Assembly: GCF_001611555.1 (NCBI RefSeq)
Contig: NZ_LSGP01000013.1
Span: 681,745-745,744 of the forward strand
DNA length: 64,000 nucleotides
Reading direction: 5' to 3'
From: Anaerosporomusa subterranea
GTDB lineage: Bacteria; Bacillota; Negativicutes; Sporomusales; Acetonemataceae
The notes under the pieces are model-generated. The model was not told the origin of the DNA. It ran no database searches and was given only the letters and a program-made list of their open reading frames with translations. A program made the position numbers and the translations under genes. Positions 25,618 to 34,693 of the stretch are shown here, piece after piece. Position 1 is the stretch's first letter. Every line of letters begins with the position of its first letter.

Positions 25618-25774
25618 GTTTACTCCCCCTGCCTCTTGATTTGTTCTGTGTATTTAATTTTCCATTCGCACACCTGAACAACCTAGCACTTACTACTCTT
25701 TCTTTAATCGTATTTCCCATTAGCACATTAGTCTCTTCAGTACGTATATATTGTTAATATTTTGTATAATGTAC

Positions 25775-25803
25775 ATTATATATGCCTATTGATAATGTGT
25801 CAA
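25775..25803 (-). promoter_or_regulatory. Sigma-A promoter of binding-protein copy 1
   Basis: Minus-strand TTGACA (plus 25798-25803) and TATAAT (plus 25775-25780) are a perfect consensus pair with 17 bp spacing. Right after the -10 the sequence reads GTACATTATACAAAATATT, resembling the TTGTATACAA palindrome next to the twin promoter at 27221-27249. The rest of 25618-25774 holds no other recognisable feature. Confidence 0.85.
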
Positions 25804-25847
25804 TCGTATATTTATCTTACTACAGTAACACACTGCTTTTGCACAAA

Positions 25848-25879
25848 AAATAAGCCCGCCGAGTACGGCGGGCTTATTT
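25848..25879 (-). terminator. Terminator after second binding-protein gene
   Basis: A perfect 13-bp inverted repeat (AAATAAGCCCGCC / GGCGGGCTTATTT) with a 6-nt loop, followed by TTTTGTGC on the minus strand. It lies 12 bp beyond the stop at 25892 and just upstream of the copy 1 promoter, isolating the two genes. Confidence 0.9.
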
Positions 25880-25891
25880 ACTAATTACGGA

Positions 25892-27058
25892 TTACGGATT
25901 AACTTTTGTCCGGAAAGTTTGTTTGCCTTCTTTCATTTCAATGATAACAGCACTCTTGATCGGATCATGATTGGCGTCCATTGAAAGTATGCCGGTAACA
26001 ACCTGCAGATTCTTGATTTGCGCCAGAGCCTCTTTAATCTTAACAGGTTCTGTGCTATTGGCGCGTTTGATCGCGTCAATCATCATTAAACCGCCATCAT
26101 AACCAAGCACAGCAAATGCGTCCGGCTCTTGGCCATACTCTTTTTTATACGACTCGACAAACTTCGCAACGCGCGGGTCTTTATCCTGTGACGAATAGTG
26201 ATTAGTGAAGAACGTATTAGTGAGAGCCGCAGCCCCGGCTATTTCAACCAGCTTCGGCGAATCCCAGCCATCGCTTCCAAGCATAGGAACGCTTAGGCCA
26301 AGCTCACGAGCCTGCTTAATAATTTTGCTAACTTCTTCATAATAGGCTGGAATGTAGACAACTTCAGGATTAGTGGCTTTGATTTTAGTAAGAGCAGATT
26401 TAAAGTCTTGGTCTTTTTGCAGGAAGGCTTCTTTGGCTACAATTTTGCCGCCATTTTTAGTAAAATACTGTTCAAATACCTGCGCCAGCGCTTTCGAATA
26501 GTCAGAAGAGCTATCTACGTAGATCGCGGCAGTTTTCGCTTTTAGGTCATTGCTAGCAAAGTTTGCCATGATGGTCCCTTGGAAGGGATCAATGAAGCAA
26601 ACGCGGAAGGCATAGTCTTTTACCTTGCCATTTTCCACTGTAACTTTAGGATTGGTACCGGTTGGAGTCAAAAGAGGAATCTTATGCTCAGAAGCCACCG
26701 GTATCGAGGCGAGCACGTTGCCGCTAGCAGCTGGACCGACAATAGCGACTACCTTATCTTGAGAGATGAGTTTGGTTGTTGCATTAGCGGCTTCAGCCGG
26801 TTCGGATTTATTGTCTGCGATCACGAAGTTGATCTGTTTGCCCAGAACACCGCCGGCAGCATTTACTTCCTTGAAAGCAAGTTTTACACCGTTGGCTGCG
26901 GATTGGCCATATTGCGCAACCCCGCCAGTCATTTCAAAGTTACCGCCAATTTTGATGTCTTTGGATTCAGTTTTAGTTTCTGTTTTCCCGCCGCAACCGG
27001 CCGCAAAGACCATGGCCAAAACCGTCGCTGCGACTGCTGCCACTTTCCAATTTCGCAT
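25892..27058 (-). CDS. LivJ-type ABC substrate-binding lipoprotein (copy 2)
   Basis: A 388-aa paralogue of the preceding gene, colinear without gaps. The lipoprotein signal (VLAMVFAAGCGGK), the core and the end FRTKVNP are shared; differences are scattered (for example GLSVPMLGSDG against GIMIPMLGTDG), some in the ligand cleft region. This indicates an older tandem duplication with possible change of ligand. It has its own consensus promoter with a TTGTATACAA palindrome and its own terminator. The transport partners must be encoded elsewhere. Confidence 0.92.
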   Translation of the reverse strand: MRNWKVAAVAATVLAMVFAAGCGGKTETKTESKDIKIGGNFEMTGGVAQYGQSAANGVKLAFKEVNAAGGVLGKQINFVIADNKSEPAEAANATTKLISQDKVVAIVGPAASGNVLASIPVASEHKIPLLTPTGTNPKVTVENGKVKDYAFRVCFIDPFQGTIMANFASNDLKAKTAAIYVDSSSDYSKALAQVFEQYFTKNGGKIVAKEAFLQKDQDFKSALTKIKATNPEVVYIPAYYEEVSKIIKQARELGLSVPMLGSDGWDSPKLVEIAGAAALTNTFFTNHYSSQDKDPRVAKFVESYKKEYGQEPDAFAVLGYDGGLMMIDAIKRANSTEPVKIKEALAQIKNLQVVTGILSMDANHDPIKSAVIIEMKEGKQTFRTKVNP

Positions 27059-27207
27059 GACTAATCCCCCTACCTCTAGTTCATTTAGTAGTCCGATGCT
27101 GTTGAAATTCCTCGCTTCCAGAATGCGTTCCGCCTAAGACTTTTTGATCATTTATGATCACCTGTAAAGCACACACATCCATTGCACGAAAACACACACT
27201 CAGCATT

Positions 27208-27217
27208 TTGTATACAA
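27208..27217. promoter_or_regulatory. Candidate operator palindrome TTGTATACAA
   Basis: A perfect 10-bp palindrome lies 3 bp downstream of the -10 box of copy 2. TTGTATACAA-type sites are typical of FadR-subfamily GntR repressors. A degenerate version lies in the same place at copy 1 (about 25761-25774). The regulator is not in the window. The rest of the gap 27059-27364 shows nothing further. Confidence 0.45.
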
Positions 27218-27220
27218 TCT

Positions 27221-27249
27221 ATTATATCTGCCCATAGAGAATGTGTCAA
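27221..27249 (-). promoter_or_regulatory. Sigma-A promoter of binding-protein copy 2
   Basis: Minus-strand TTGACA (plus 27244-27249) and TATAAT (plus 27221-27226) with 17 bp spacing, matching the copy 1 promoter in sequence and spacing, including a shared CATT following the -35. Confidence 0.85.
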
Positions 27250-27364
27250 TCGACTAAAATTAACTTTTCCCTACCGCTCTATGCCTATTATTTGATTACA
27301 ATAACTTTATATGTTCATCTACAAAAGACACACGTTCGTTTTTAATAGACAACAAGAGCTATCC

Positions 27365-28663
27365 TCATTTATGTTCCATACGCTTCTTAATTGTCGCCTC
27401 ATATCCCTGGTCAGTTGGGTGATAGTATTCCACTTCAAGCAGCTTGTCCGGCAGATACTGCTGTTTAACCCACGCTCCAGGAAAGTCGTGTGGATACAAA
27501 TAGCCCTTTCCATGTCCGAGCGCTGAAGCTCCTTTATAATGAGCATCGCGCAGATGTGCAGGCGGTGGTCCGCAATCCTTGCTCCTGACATCGGCAAGCG
27601 CCTGGCCAATAGCCAACGTAGACGCATTGCTCTTGGGCGCAGTAGCAAGATAGGTCACAGCCTGAGCCAAAATCAAAGAGGCTTCCGGCATGCCGACAAA
27701 TTGCACAGCCTGAGCCGCAGCACTTGCGACAACCAGCGCCTGCGGGTCGGCGTTGCCTATATCCTCGGCTGAGCAAATGACTATGCGTCTGGCAATGAAC
27801 TTCACGTCTTCACCAGCTGCTAACATACGGGCCAAATAGTGCAAAGCCGCGTCCGGGTCAGACCCGCGCATGCTCTTGATTAAAGCAGAGGCAACATCAT
27901 AATGATTATCTCCCTGCTTGTCATAACGTTGGATCACATCGCCAGCAACCAACTCGACGGCATCTGCTGTCAGATTCTGTGACTGACCGAGCGACATAGC
28001 CGTCTGCTCCAGTAGATTCAAGGCTACCCGTGCATCGCCGCCTGCAACTGACGCAATGAGGCTTAGAGCATCATCTTGCCAAGTCAGTTCCATCGCGCCG
28101 AGTCCCCTCTCCCGGTCAGTTAGCGCTTGACGGAGAACCGCAGTCACATCTTCGGCTGACAACAGTTCCAGGCGGATTATTCTCGCACGCGACAAAAGCG
28201 GTGCATTGACCTCGAAATACGGATTTTCTGTCGTCGCTCCGATCAGGGTCACTGTCCCGTTTTCAACGTGTGGCAGCAGTGCGTCTTGCTGCGTTTTATT
28301 AAAACGGTGGATTTCATCAATAAAGAGAATCGTTGCTTTGCGGTAGAGGGTCAAGCGTTCCCGTGAAGCCTCGACCACCTTGCGGATGTCAGCAATACCG
28401 GCAGTTACTGCATTCAACTTTTCAAAGTGAGCGCCTGTTTTGCCGGCGATCAGCAGTGCCAGAGTTGTTTTGCCGGTTCCTGGCGGGCCAAATAAAATGA
28501 CCGAAGGCACAGTATCGGCCTCAATCATGCGGCGAAGAAACTTACCTGACGCAATGACGGCGTTCTGGCCCAAAAACTCATGAAAATCGCGAGGACGCAT
28601 TCGGTCGGCCAAGGGTGCGTTCCGGCTTGCTTCCGCAGTAGCTGCGTGACTAAATAAGTCCAT
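27365..28663 (-). CDS. rarA: Replication-associated recombination protein RarA
   Basis: A 432-aa AAA+ ATPase (MgsA/RarA/WRNIP1 family) with Walker [10 protein letters not shown] (59-67), Walker [11 protein letters not shown] (112-121), a sensor region ([12 protein letters not shown]) and the C-terminal MgsA tetramerisation domain. It acts at stalled replication forks, working with SSB and RecA. The same gene (yrvN) sits next to the Rrf2 regulator cymR in B. subtilis; here the twin binding proteins separate it from iscR. Its ATG follows the threonine aldolase stop by 2 bp, so it is co-translated with little Shine-Dalgarno. Confidence 0.93.
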   Translation of the reverse strand: MDLFSHAATAEASRNAPLADRMRPRDFHEFLGQNAVIASGKFLRRMIEADTVPSVILFGPPGTGKTTLALLIAGKTGAHFEKLNAVTAGIADIRKVVEASRERLTLYRKATILFIDEIHRFNKTQQDALLPHVENGTVTLIGATTENPYFEVNAPLLSRARIIRLELLSAEDVTAVLRQALTDRERGLGAMELTWQDDALSLIASVAGGDARVALNLLEQTAMSLGQSQNLTADAVELVAGDVIQRYDKQGDNHYDVASALIKSMRGSDPDAALHYLARMLAAGEDVKFIARRIVICSAEDIGNADPQALVVASAAAQAVQFVGMPEASLILAQAVTYLATAPKSNASTLAIGQALADVRSKDCGPPPAHLRDAHYKGASALGHGKGYLYPHDFPGAWVKQQYLPDKLLEVEYYHPTDQGYEATIKKRMEHK

Positions 28664-28665
28664 GG

Positions 28666-29694
28666 CTATTTAGCAAGCTCGGCCAGAACCGAGATGGCAT
28701 AGTCCACATCATCACGCGATATCCCCTGATGTGTCACCATCCGGACTTTCGCAGCGCCGAATTGATTGGCCTTGACACCTCGCGCGTTTAGGTCTCGGAC
28801 AAATTGTTCTATGTGTAGAGTCAGAGGTGAAACGTCAAATATTACGATATTGGTCTCTACTGTCGTCAAATCGATGCCAAAGCCGCAATTGGCAATGGCT
28901 TCAGCCAGATAGGCTGCATTGCCATGATCTTCAGCAAGCCTGTCAATCATCTGAGTCAGCGCCACTATACCAGCAGCAGCTAGCACGCCAGCTTGGCGCA
29001 TGCCGCCACCGAGCATTTTGCGATAGCGTCTGGCCCGATCAATAAAATCGCGCCTGCCGACTAGCAGGGAGCCTACTGGCGCGCAGAGCCCCTTTGAGAC
29101 ACAAAACTGGATCGAATCTGCGTATTGGGCAATGTCGCGAGCCGTTGTCTTCTGGGCTGTTGCGGCATTAAAAAGGCGCGCTCCATCCATGTGAATCGCT
29201 ATTTTTCTCTGTTTAGCCAATTCATGGATATCCTGCAAGATAGGCAAAGAATAACAGGTACCACCAGCGCGATTATGGGTGTTTTCCAGACAAATCAACG
29301 TGGTCGGTGGTTGATGGATATCATCGGCGCGAATGGCGGGCGCAATAGCGGCAGCTGTCAAAATACCGCGCGGAGCAGCGATTGTCCGTGGTTGCACGCC
29401 AGCCAGAGTCACCAAACCGCCAACTTCATAATAATATACATGCGCCTCAGCCTCGCAGATCACCTCATCACCTTTCTTGGTGTGAGTAAGTATTGCAACT
29501 TGGTTGCCCATGGTACCGCTGGGCATGAAGAGCCCTGCTTCCTTGCCAGTTATATCGGCTGCCAGTTCTTCCAAGGCGCGAATACTGGGATCTTCGCGAT
29601 AGACATCATCGCCGACTTCAGCTTTATACATAGCTTCACGCATGGCTGGCGTCGGTAAAGTAACGGTATCGCTGCGGAAATCCACTGTTCTCAT
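28666..29694 (-). CDS. ltaE: Low-specificity L-threonine aldolase
   Basis: A 342-aa PLP enzyme of fold type I with the family signature (VDFRSDTVTLPTPAMREAM, MPSGTMGNQVA), and the PLP lysine in QFCVSKGLCAP at about residue 205. It splits threonine or allo-threonine to glycine and acetaldehyde. AGGAG precedes ATG 29692-29694. It precedes rarA in one transcript. The 415-bp stretch upstream (29695-30109) holds the 6S RNA gene and its terminator. Confidence 0.93.
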   Translation of the reverse strand: MRTVDFRSDTVTLPTPAMREAMYKAEVGDDVYREDPSIRALEELAADITGKEAGLFMPSGTMGNQVAILTHTKKGDEVICEAEAHVYYYEVGGLVTLAGVQPRTIAAPRGILTAAAIAPAIRADDIHQPPTTLICLENTHNRAGGTCYSLPILQDIHELAKQRKIAIHMDGARLFNAATAQKTTARDIAQYADSIQFCVSKGLCAPVGSLLVGRRDFIDRARRYRKMLGGGMRQAGVLAAAGIVALTQMIDRLAEDHGNAAYLAEAIANCGFGIDLTTVETNIVIFDVSPLTLHIEQFVRDLNARGVKANQFGAAKVRMVTHQGISRDDVDYAISVLAELAK

Positions 29695-29793
29695 GAGGAC
29701 TCAACTCCTGTCTATATTGCAGCGCAGAGACTGCGGATAAGATATAGTATTACATTCGCTCTTAGCAAAAAATATCCTATGTAATAAAACATA

Positions 29794-29830
29794 AAACCGC
29801 AAGCGTCGGATTTAGCCGTGCTTGCGGTTT
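29794..29830 (-). terminator. Terminator of 6S RNA
   Basis: An 11-bp stem (AAACCGCAAGC / GCTTGCGGTTT) with a 15-nt loop, followed by TATGTTTTAT on the minus strand. It lies 10 bases past the conserved 6S closing stem. Confidence 0.85.
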
Positions 29831-30010
29831 GTCATTTGTTCCCCACTATGCCGTTTATCACCCTTGTTTTGAACCTGCCCCTGGCAGGTGGGTGCCGCCT
29901 AACTGCTTTTACGCTCCTCGACTAGGAGGCATGCATGCCGCAATCAGAGTTAAGCTCCCATACTCAATGTGTTGGCTCAAAACATGGGTCGTTGCGCACA
30001 CAGTAGGGCT
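29831..30010 (-). ncRNA. ssrS: 6S RNA
   Basis: On the minus strand the region contains GCATGCCTCC, then AGTCGAGGAGCGTAAAAGC, then AGTTAGGCGGCACCCACC, then a CTGCC/GGCAG hairpin, GTTCAAAAC, AAGGGTG and CGGCATAGTGGGG. These align in order with E. coli 6S RNA (GCAUGCUC..GUCCGAGAAGCCUUAAAACUGCGACGACAC..CACCU..GGGUUCAAGGGU..CGGCAU). The 5' arm CCCTACTGTG pairs with the 3' arm CATAGTGGGG to close the long rod. 6S RNA binds the housekeeping RNA polymerase holoenzyme in slow growth. The ends are approximate; the promoter is not clear. Confidence 0.87.
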
Positions 30011-30109
30011 TAAGGATTCGCTTCGATCTAATCTTAACAAAGAAAGGCGGTAATTGCAAGCACTGCCGAATGGGATTTTCTGGGCAAGAAAAGCGTCACA
30101 AAAGCGCGC

Positions 30110-31906
30110 TTATACCTCTGTCTTCTTGACAATAACCTCAGAACGAATCGATAGTTCTCTTAGCTGTTTAGGCGTAACCTCAGACGGAGCTTGACTCATT
30201 ACATCGGCTGCACTCTGAGTTTTCGGGAAGGCGATAACATCACGGATAGAAGCGCGTTTAGCCATTAACATGACCAAGCGATCAAGGCCAAAGGCAATAC
30301 CGCCATGGGGAGGAGTACCATATTCGAAGGCGTCCAACAGGTAGCCAAACTTATCGTAGGCCTCCTCTGGCGTCAGACCGATCGCGGTAAATACTTTTTC
30401 CTGCAATTCTCGCTGATAAATCCGGATACTGCCGCCGCCAATTTCTGTACCGTTAAGGATCATGTCATAGGCTTTTGCTTTAATCCGGCCGGGTTCTGAA
30501 CCTAAGTATTGGATATCTTCATCGCGCGGCGATGTGAACGGATGGTGCATAGCAACCCAGCGTTTGTCCTCCGGATCATATTCGAACATTGGGAAATCAA
30601 CCACCCAGAGGAAAGACAGCTTGTCCGGATCAATTAAATTAAGCCGACGTCCCATTTCCAACCGCAGTTGACCAAGTGCGTTGGCAACCACTGCACTCTG
30701 ATCAGCGATAATCAGCAGTAAGTCGCCCTCCACCGCTCCAGCAGTCGCAGTTACGCGGGCAATAACATCTTCGGAGAAGAATTTCGTAATCGGTGATTTA
30801 ATGCCTTCCGGAGTATAGCAGATCCACGCCAAACCTTTAGCCCCATACGTGGATACATAGTTAACCAAGCCATCGAGTTCACGGCGTGGAATACTCGCAT
30901 ATCCCTTGACGTTTATTGCCTTGATCTTGCCACCCGCATCCAGCACAGAGTCAAACACTTTGAAACCACAACCGCGCAAAGTGTCTGTCAGATCAACAAA
31001 CTCCATACCGAAGCGCAGATCAGGTTTGTCCGAGCCATAGCGATCCATTGCCTGATCATAGGTTAACCGGAGCATAGGAGAAGTAATTTCAACTCCTGCC
31101 GCTTCCTTGAACAGGTATGCTACCATGTTTTCCATCATCTGTAGAATGTCTTCCCGTTCAACGAAAGACATCTCGATATCAAGCTGAGTAAACTCAGGTT
31201 GCCGATCTGCACGTAAATCCTCATCACGGAAACAGCGCACGATTTGGAAGTACTTCTCCATCCCGGCAACCATCAAAATTTGTTTAAATATCTGAGGAGA
31301 TTGCGGCAATGCATAGAATTTACCTGGATTGACACGGCTTGGCACGAGATAATCACGCGCCCCCTCTGGCGAACTCTTGGTCAACATCGGGGTCTCGATT
31401 TCAATGAACCCTTGACGGTCAAAGAAGTCACGCATCGCTTTGGTGACACGATGCCTAAGAATAAGGTTTTTCTGCATCTCAGGCCGGCGTAGATCCAAAT
31501 AACGATACTTCAGCCGCAATATTTCATCAACATCAACGTTGTCCTGAATATAAAACGGTGGTGTTTTAGCCTGGTTTAAGATGCGAAGTTCTTTTCCAAG
31601 AACTTCGATTTCACCTGTGCTCATATTAGGATTAACGGTGTCAACATCACGCAGCATAACTGTCCCTTGCACAGCGATAACAAACTCTGTACGAACTGAT
31701 TCAGCTTTGGCAAAGGCATCCTGATCAACATCAGGCGAAAACACCACTTGCACAATTCCGGACCGATCCCGCAAATCGACGAAAATCAAGCCGCCGTGGT
31801 CACGACGTCGCGACACCCAACCACAAAGTGTAACCTGTTGCTCATGAAATCCCTTATCCAGTTCGACGCAGGAATGCGAGCGTTTTAAGCCTATCATTGT
31901 ATCCAT
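30110..31906 (-). CDS. aspS: Aspartate-tRNA ligase
   Basis: A 598-aa class IIb synthetase: N-terminal OB-fold anticodon-binding domain (LCGWVSRRRDHGGLIFVDLRD), catalytic domain with motif 2 (FRDEDLRADRQPEFTQLD) and motif 3 (GIAFGLDRLVMLM), and the bacterial GAD insert. It charges tRNA-Asp, and may be non-discriminating (also Asn) if GatCAB is present. Its ATG overlaps the hisS stop (TAATG), giving coupling with hisS. Length matches bacterial AspRS. Confidence 0.97.
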   Translation of the reverse strand: MDTMIGLKRSHSCVELDKGFHEQQVTLCGWVSRRRDHGGLIFVDLRDRSGIVQVVFSPDVDQDAFAKAESVRTEFVIAVQGTVMLRDVDTVNPNMSTGEIEVLGKELRILNQAKTPPFYIQDNVDVDEILRLKYRYLDLRRPEMQKNLILRHRVTKAMRDFFDRQGFIEIETPMLTKSSPEGARDYLVPSRVNPGKFYALPQSPQIFKQILMVAGMEKYFQIVRCFRDEDLRADRQPEFTQLDIEMSFVEREDILQMMENMVAYLFKEAAGVEITSPMLRLTYDQAMDRYGSDKPDLRFGMEFVDLTDTLRGCGFKVFDSVLDAGGKIKAINVKGYASIPRRELDGLVNYVSTYGAKGLAWICYTPEGIKSPITKFFSEDVIARVTATAGAVEGDLLLIIADQSAVVANALGQLRLEMGRRLNLIDPDKLSFLWVVDFPMFEYDPEDKRWVAMHHPFTSPRDEDIQYLGSEPGRIKAKAYDMILNGTEIGGGSIRIYQRELQEKVFTAIGLTPEEAYDKFGYLLDAFEYGTPPHGGIAFGLDRLVMLMAKRASIRDVIAFPKTQSAADVMSQAPSEVTPKQLRELSIRSEVIVKKTEV

Positions 31907-33183
31907 TAGCGTTTCAACTCCCCTTGCAGTTTGGCTTTCAGTAAAGCTTCTATACTATCTGGTGCGATCAATTCCTGTTCGCCTGTCAGCATATTTTTTA
32001 ACATAACCTGCCCCTGCGCAGCTTCTTCTTCCCCGATCATAACGGTGAAGCGCGTCGCGAGGCGATTGGCTTGTTTGAATTGAGCCTTGAGTCCCCTGTC
32101 GAGATAATCCATGTCTGATTTGATCCCTACTTCGCGTAACCGGCAAAGCAGAGAAAAAGCAAGCGTTCGGGTTGACTCGCCAGTGCAAGCGACAAATACG
32201 TCAGTTTGCTCTGCAGCGGCTGGCAGCAGTTGTTGTTTTTCCAAAGCGAGCAAAACTCGCTCAAGGCCAATAGCAAAGCCAATACCGGGAGTTGGCTGAC
32301 CACCACACTCCTCGATTAAGCCGTCATAGCGACCGCCACCACATACCGCACTCTGAGCCCCTAAAGGAGCATACTGAATCTCAAACGCGGTTTTCGTATA
32401 ATAATCAAGGCCACGCACTAGCCGTGGGTTATGAATAAAATCAATGCCAGCCGCCGTCAAGAGCTGCTTCAGTCCCTCAAAATGAGTCCGACACTCCTCA
32501 CATAGACAGTCGCTGACAGCTGGCGCCCCCTGAGACAGGGTTTGGCATTGTTCGACTTTGCAGTCAAGTATCCGCATAGGATTCCGGTCAAAACGGGATT
32601 GACAGTCTTCGCAAAAGTGAGGCAATGATTCCCGCAAATAATTCTGTAAGGTTGCACGGTATGTCGGTCTGCACTGTGGGCAACCGACCGAATTGACAAA
32701 TAGCCTGAGTTCATTTAACCCAAGCTGACGGAAGAACTGTACAGCCATTACTATTGTTTCCGCATCTATTGCCGGTCCCGCCGCACCAATGGCTTCAATG
32801 CCGAACTGGTGGAACTGACGAAGACGCCCAGCCTGTGGCCGGTCATAACGGAACATGGGACCGATATAGAACAATTTAAGCGGCTGCGGCAGTGAATATA
32901 GCTTATTTTCGAGATAGGAGCGAACGACCGCCGCCGTATTCTCTGGGCGCAGTGTAACGCTGCGTCCTCCTCTGTCTGTAAATGTATACATTTCTTTCTG
33001 CACCACATCAGTTGTCTCGCCAATGCCGCGCAAGAAAAGTTCTGTGTGTTCAAAAATTGGCGTGCGAATCTCTCTGTAGGCATGGAGATCGCAAATAGAT
33101 CGAGCGATATCTTCCACACGACACCAGTGTGGGGTCATATCTGGGAGCGCGTCCTTCGTCCCCCTGGGTCCGGTAACTTGCAT
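31906..33183 (-). CDS. hisS: Histidine-tRNA ligase
   Basis: A 425-aa class II synthetase with motif 2 (FRYDRPQAGRLRQFHQFG), HisA motif (LVRGLDYYTKTAFEI) and a C-terminal anticodon domain. A four-cysteine zinc-like insert (CPQCR...CEDC...C..C..C, mid-protein) is notable and is found in several clostridial HisRS. The start ATG 33181-33183 has AAGGAGG eight bases upstream, so a longer frame is rejected. It overlaps aspS by one base and follows hemZ by 13 bp. No T-box leader is present because hemZ is so close. Confidence 0.95.
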   Translation of the reverse strand: MQVTGPRGTKDALPDMTPHWCRVEDIARSICDLHAYREIRTPIFEHTELFLRGIGETTDVVQKEMYTFTDRGGRSVTLRPENTAAVVRSYLENKLYSLPQPLKLFYIGPMFRYDRPQAGRLRQFHQFGIEAIGAAGPAIDAETIVMAVQFFRQLGLNELRLFVNSVGCPQCRPTYRATLQNYLRESLPHFCEDCQSRFDRNPMRILDCKVEQCQTLSQGAPAVSDCLCEECRTHFEGLKQLLTAAGIDFIHNPRLVRGLDYYTKTAFEIQYAPLGAQSAVCGGGRYDGLIEECGGQPTPGIGFAIGLERVLLALEKQQLLPAAAEQTDVFVACTGESTRTLAFSLLCRLREVGIKSDMDYLDRGLKAQFKQANRLATRFTVMIGEEEAAQGQVMLKNMLTGEQELIAPDSIEALLKAKLQGELKR

Positions 33184-33196
33184 AGGTGAATCCTCC

Positions 33197-34693
33197 TTAC
33201 TTAGCGAGCGCCGCAGCCAACAAGGCATTGCGCTTTTGCAGTCGGTTAGGCAGCGTGTTGATATAGGTTGAAATATCTTTGGGTTGATAGTAATTCGTTA
33301 GTCCGCATGGTTGCACAACTTTCGTCGTAGCAGCTGGACCAATGCCCAGAATCGTCTGACGTTCCTCAATTACCTGAATGTTATATATACACTCTTTCCC
33401 CGGCAGCGAGTACCCGATATTTTCCAAGTTGCCTGCCATTCTTTTTTGTCGGTAAAGATAATATGGTAGCATTCCTAGGTTTTTCGCCGTTTGGTCTGCT
33501 AACGAAAGCATCTCTGCTGTCACTAGTGCATCCGGCGTTTCATACGCTTCAACAGACTCGCTTAAGCGAGAACCTCGCTTAAGCGCTAGGGTATGTACTG
33601 TGAGGCTGTCCGGCTTTAGCGCAGCAATCTGTCTAAGCGTGTCCGCCATGTCTTCTACGCTTTCTCCCGGCAATCCGGCAATGATGTCCATATTTATCAC
33701 GGGAATGTTACACATCCGTATTTTTCCGAATACACATATTATATCTTGTACACTATGCATTCGTCCAATGAGTTTTAAAGTTTTTTGCTGCATCGTTTGC
33801 GGATTCACACTAACTCGAGTTACGCCATAATCAACCAGCAGCCTGATCTTAGCGTCATCTAAAGTGTCGGGTCGTCCGGCTTCGACGGTAAACTCGGTGG
33901 CCTCGCCGGCAAAGAGTGTCACTGTTTGCGCCAACAAGGCTTCCAGATCAGTTAGTGTTAGGCTAGTTGGAGTCCCGCCGCCAATATAGACGGTTTGAAC
34001 CGATAGTCCATATCTAGTTAAAGCTTCCCTGGCTGCCGCCATATCCGCGAATAGTGCTGTTAGAAAGGCCTGCGTGGCTTCCTCCCCTGGCAAAACATAG
34101 GCTGGAAAAGAGCAATACAGACAACGAGTGGGACAAAAGGGAATGCCAATATAGATGCTAACCTTCTTCGTTAGTTCCTCCGGCCTCATCAAAAAAGGCC
34201 GCTGCCGCAGGGCTACCCCTGTTACCAGCTGCGCCTTCTCCGGTTGTAACGCAAATTCCTGTGTTAATGATTTTAAAATAGTTGCAGGTGTGCTTCCATG
34301 ATCTAGCATCCGATGCACGAGTTTAGCTGGACGAACTCCGGACAGAATCCCCCACGGATTCGAAGCTTGACCAGTTATATCAATTAACAAATGATATAGA
34401 TTCAATCGAACCAGCCAGCGTTTTTGGCGCAGGTCAGTACAATCGTCTGCATAATCTCGCCTAGCCGCGTAGCGCAACCCCTGTTCCGTTCGATAGAAGA
34501 CCTCACAGATACTGGCAGTTCCTGTCTCTTGGGGAACGAAATGATGATAGATAAGAAACGTGTCATTAGGCAGTTGGCTAATTTCATCTGACCAGACTGC
34601 AACAGCGCTCATGGCAAACAATGCTGTCACTTGCGTTACTGCGAGTTCTTCGCCTTGTCCGGCACCGCGTAAGATATAGCGTCTATTCTTCAC
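33197..34693 (-). CDS. hemZ: HemZ-type coproporphyrinogen III oxidase-like radical SAM protein
   Basis: A radical SAM enzyme of about 498 aa with the cluster motif C-x3-C-x2-C in FCPTRCLYCSFPAY, GGGTPTSL downstream and a long N-terminal extension typical of HemZ. HemZ is a paralogue of HemN; activity as an oxygen-independent coproporphyrinogen dehydrogenase is assumed but weakly supported in the family. The GTG at 34691-34693 is the likely start, overlapping fur by 11 bp; a longer frame up to 34723 lies inside fur. A 12-bp palindrome pair lies in the coding region at 33559-33585. Confidence 0.82.
   Translation of the reverse strand: MKNRRYILRGAGQGEELAVTQVTALFAMSAVAVWSDEISQLPNDTFLIYHHFVPQETGTASICEVFYRTEQGLRYAARRDYADDCTDLRQKRWLVRLNLYHLLIDITGQASNPWGILSGVRPAKLVHRMLDHGSTPATILKSLTQEFALQPEKAQLVTGVALRQRPFLMRPEELTKKVSIYIGIPFCPTRCLYCSFPAYVLPGEEATQAFLTALFADMAAAREALTRYGLSVQTVYIGGGTPTSLTLTDLEALLAQTVTLFAGEATEFTVEAGRPDTLDDAKIRLLVDYGVTRVSVNPQTMQQKTLKLIGRMHSVQDIICVFGKIRMCNIPVINMDIIAGLPGESVEDMADTLRQIAALKPDSLTVHTLALKRGSRLSESVEAYETPDALVTAEMLSLADQTAKNLGMLPYYLYRQKRMAGNLENIGYSLPGKECIYNIQVIEERQTILGIGPAATTKVVQPCGLTNYYQPKDISTYINTLPNRLQKRNALLAAALAK

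Noticed and set aside
29125..29658. A 177-codon plus-strand frame inside the threonine aldolase gene
   Set aside because: Antisense to conserved coding sequence and without a ribosome-binding site.
29829..30053. A 74-codon plus-strand open frame
   Set aside because: It runs across the 6S RNA gene on the opposite strand and has no Shine-Dalgarno or recognisable protein features.
33184..33228. Longer N-terminus for hisS
   Set aside because: It would extend the protein into the end of hemZ, while the ATG at 33183 has an AAGGAGG site at ideal spacing and matches family starts.
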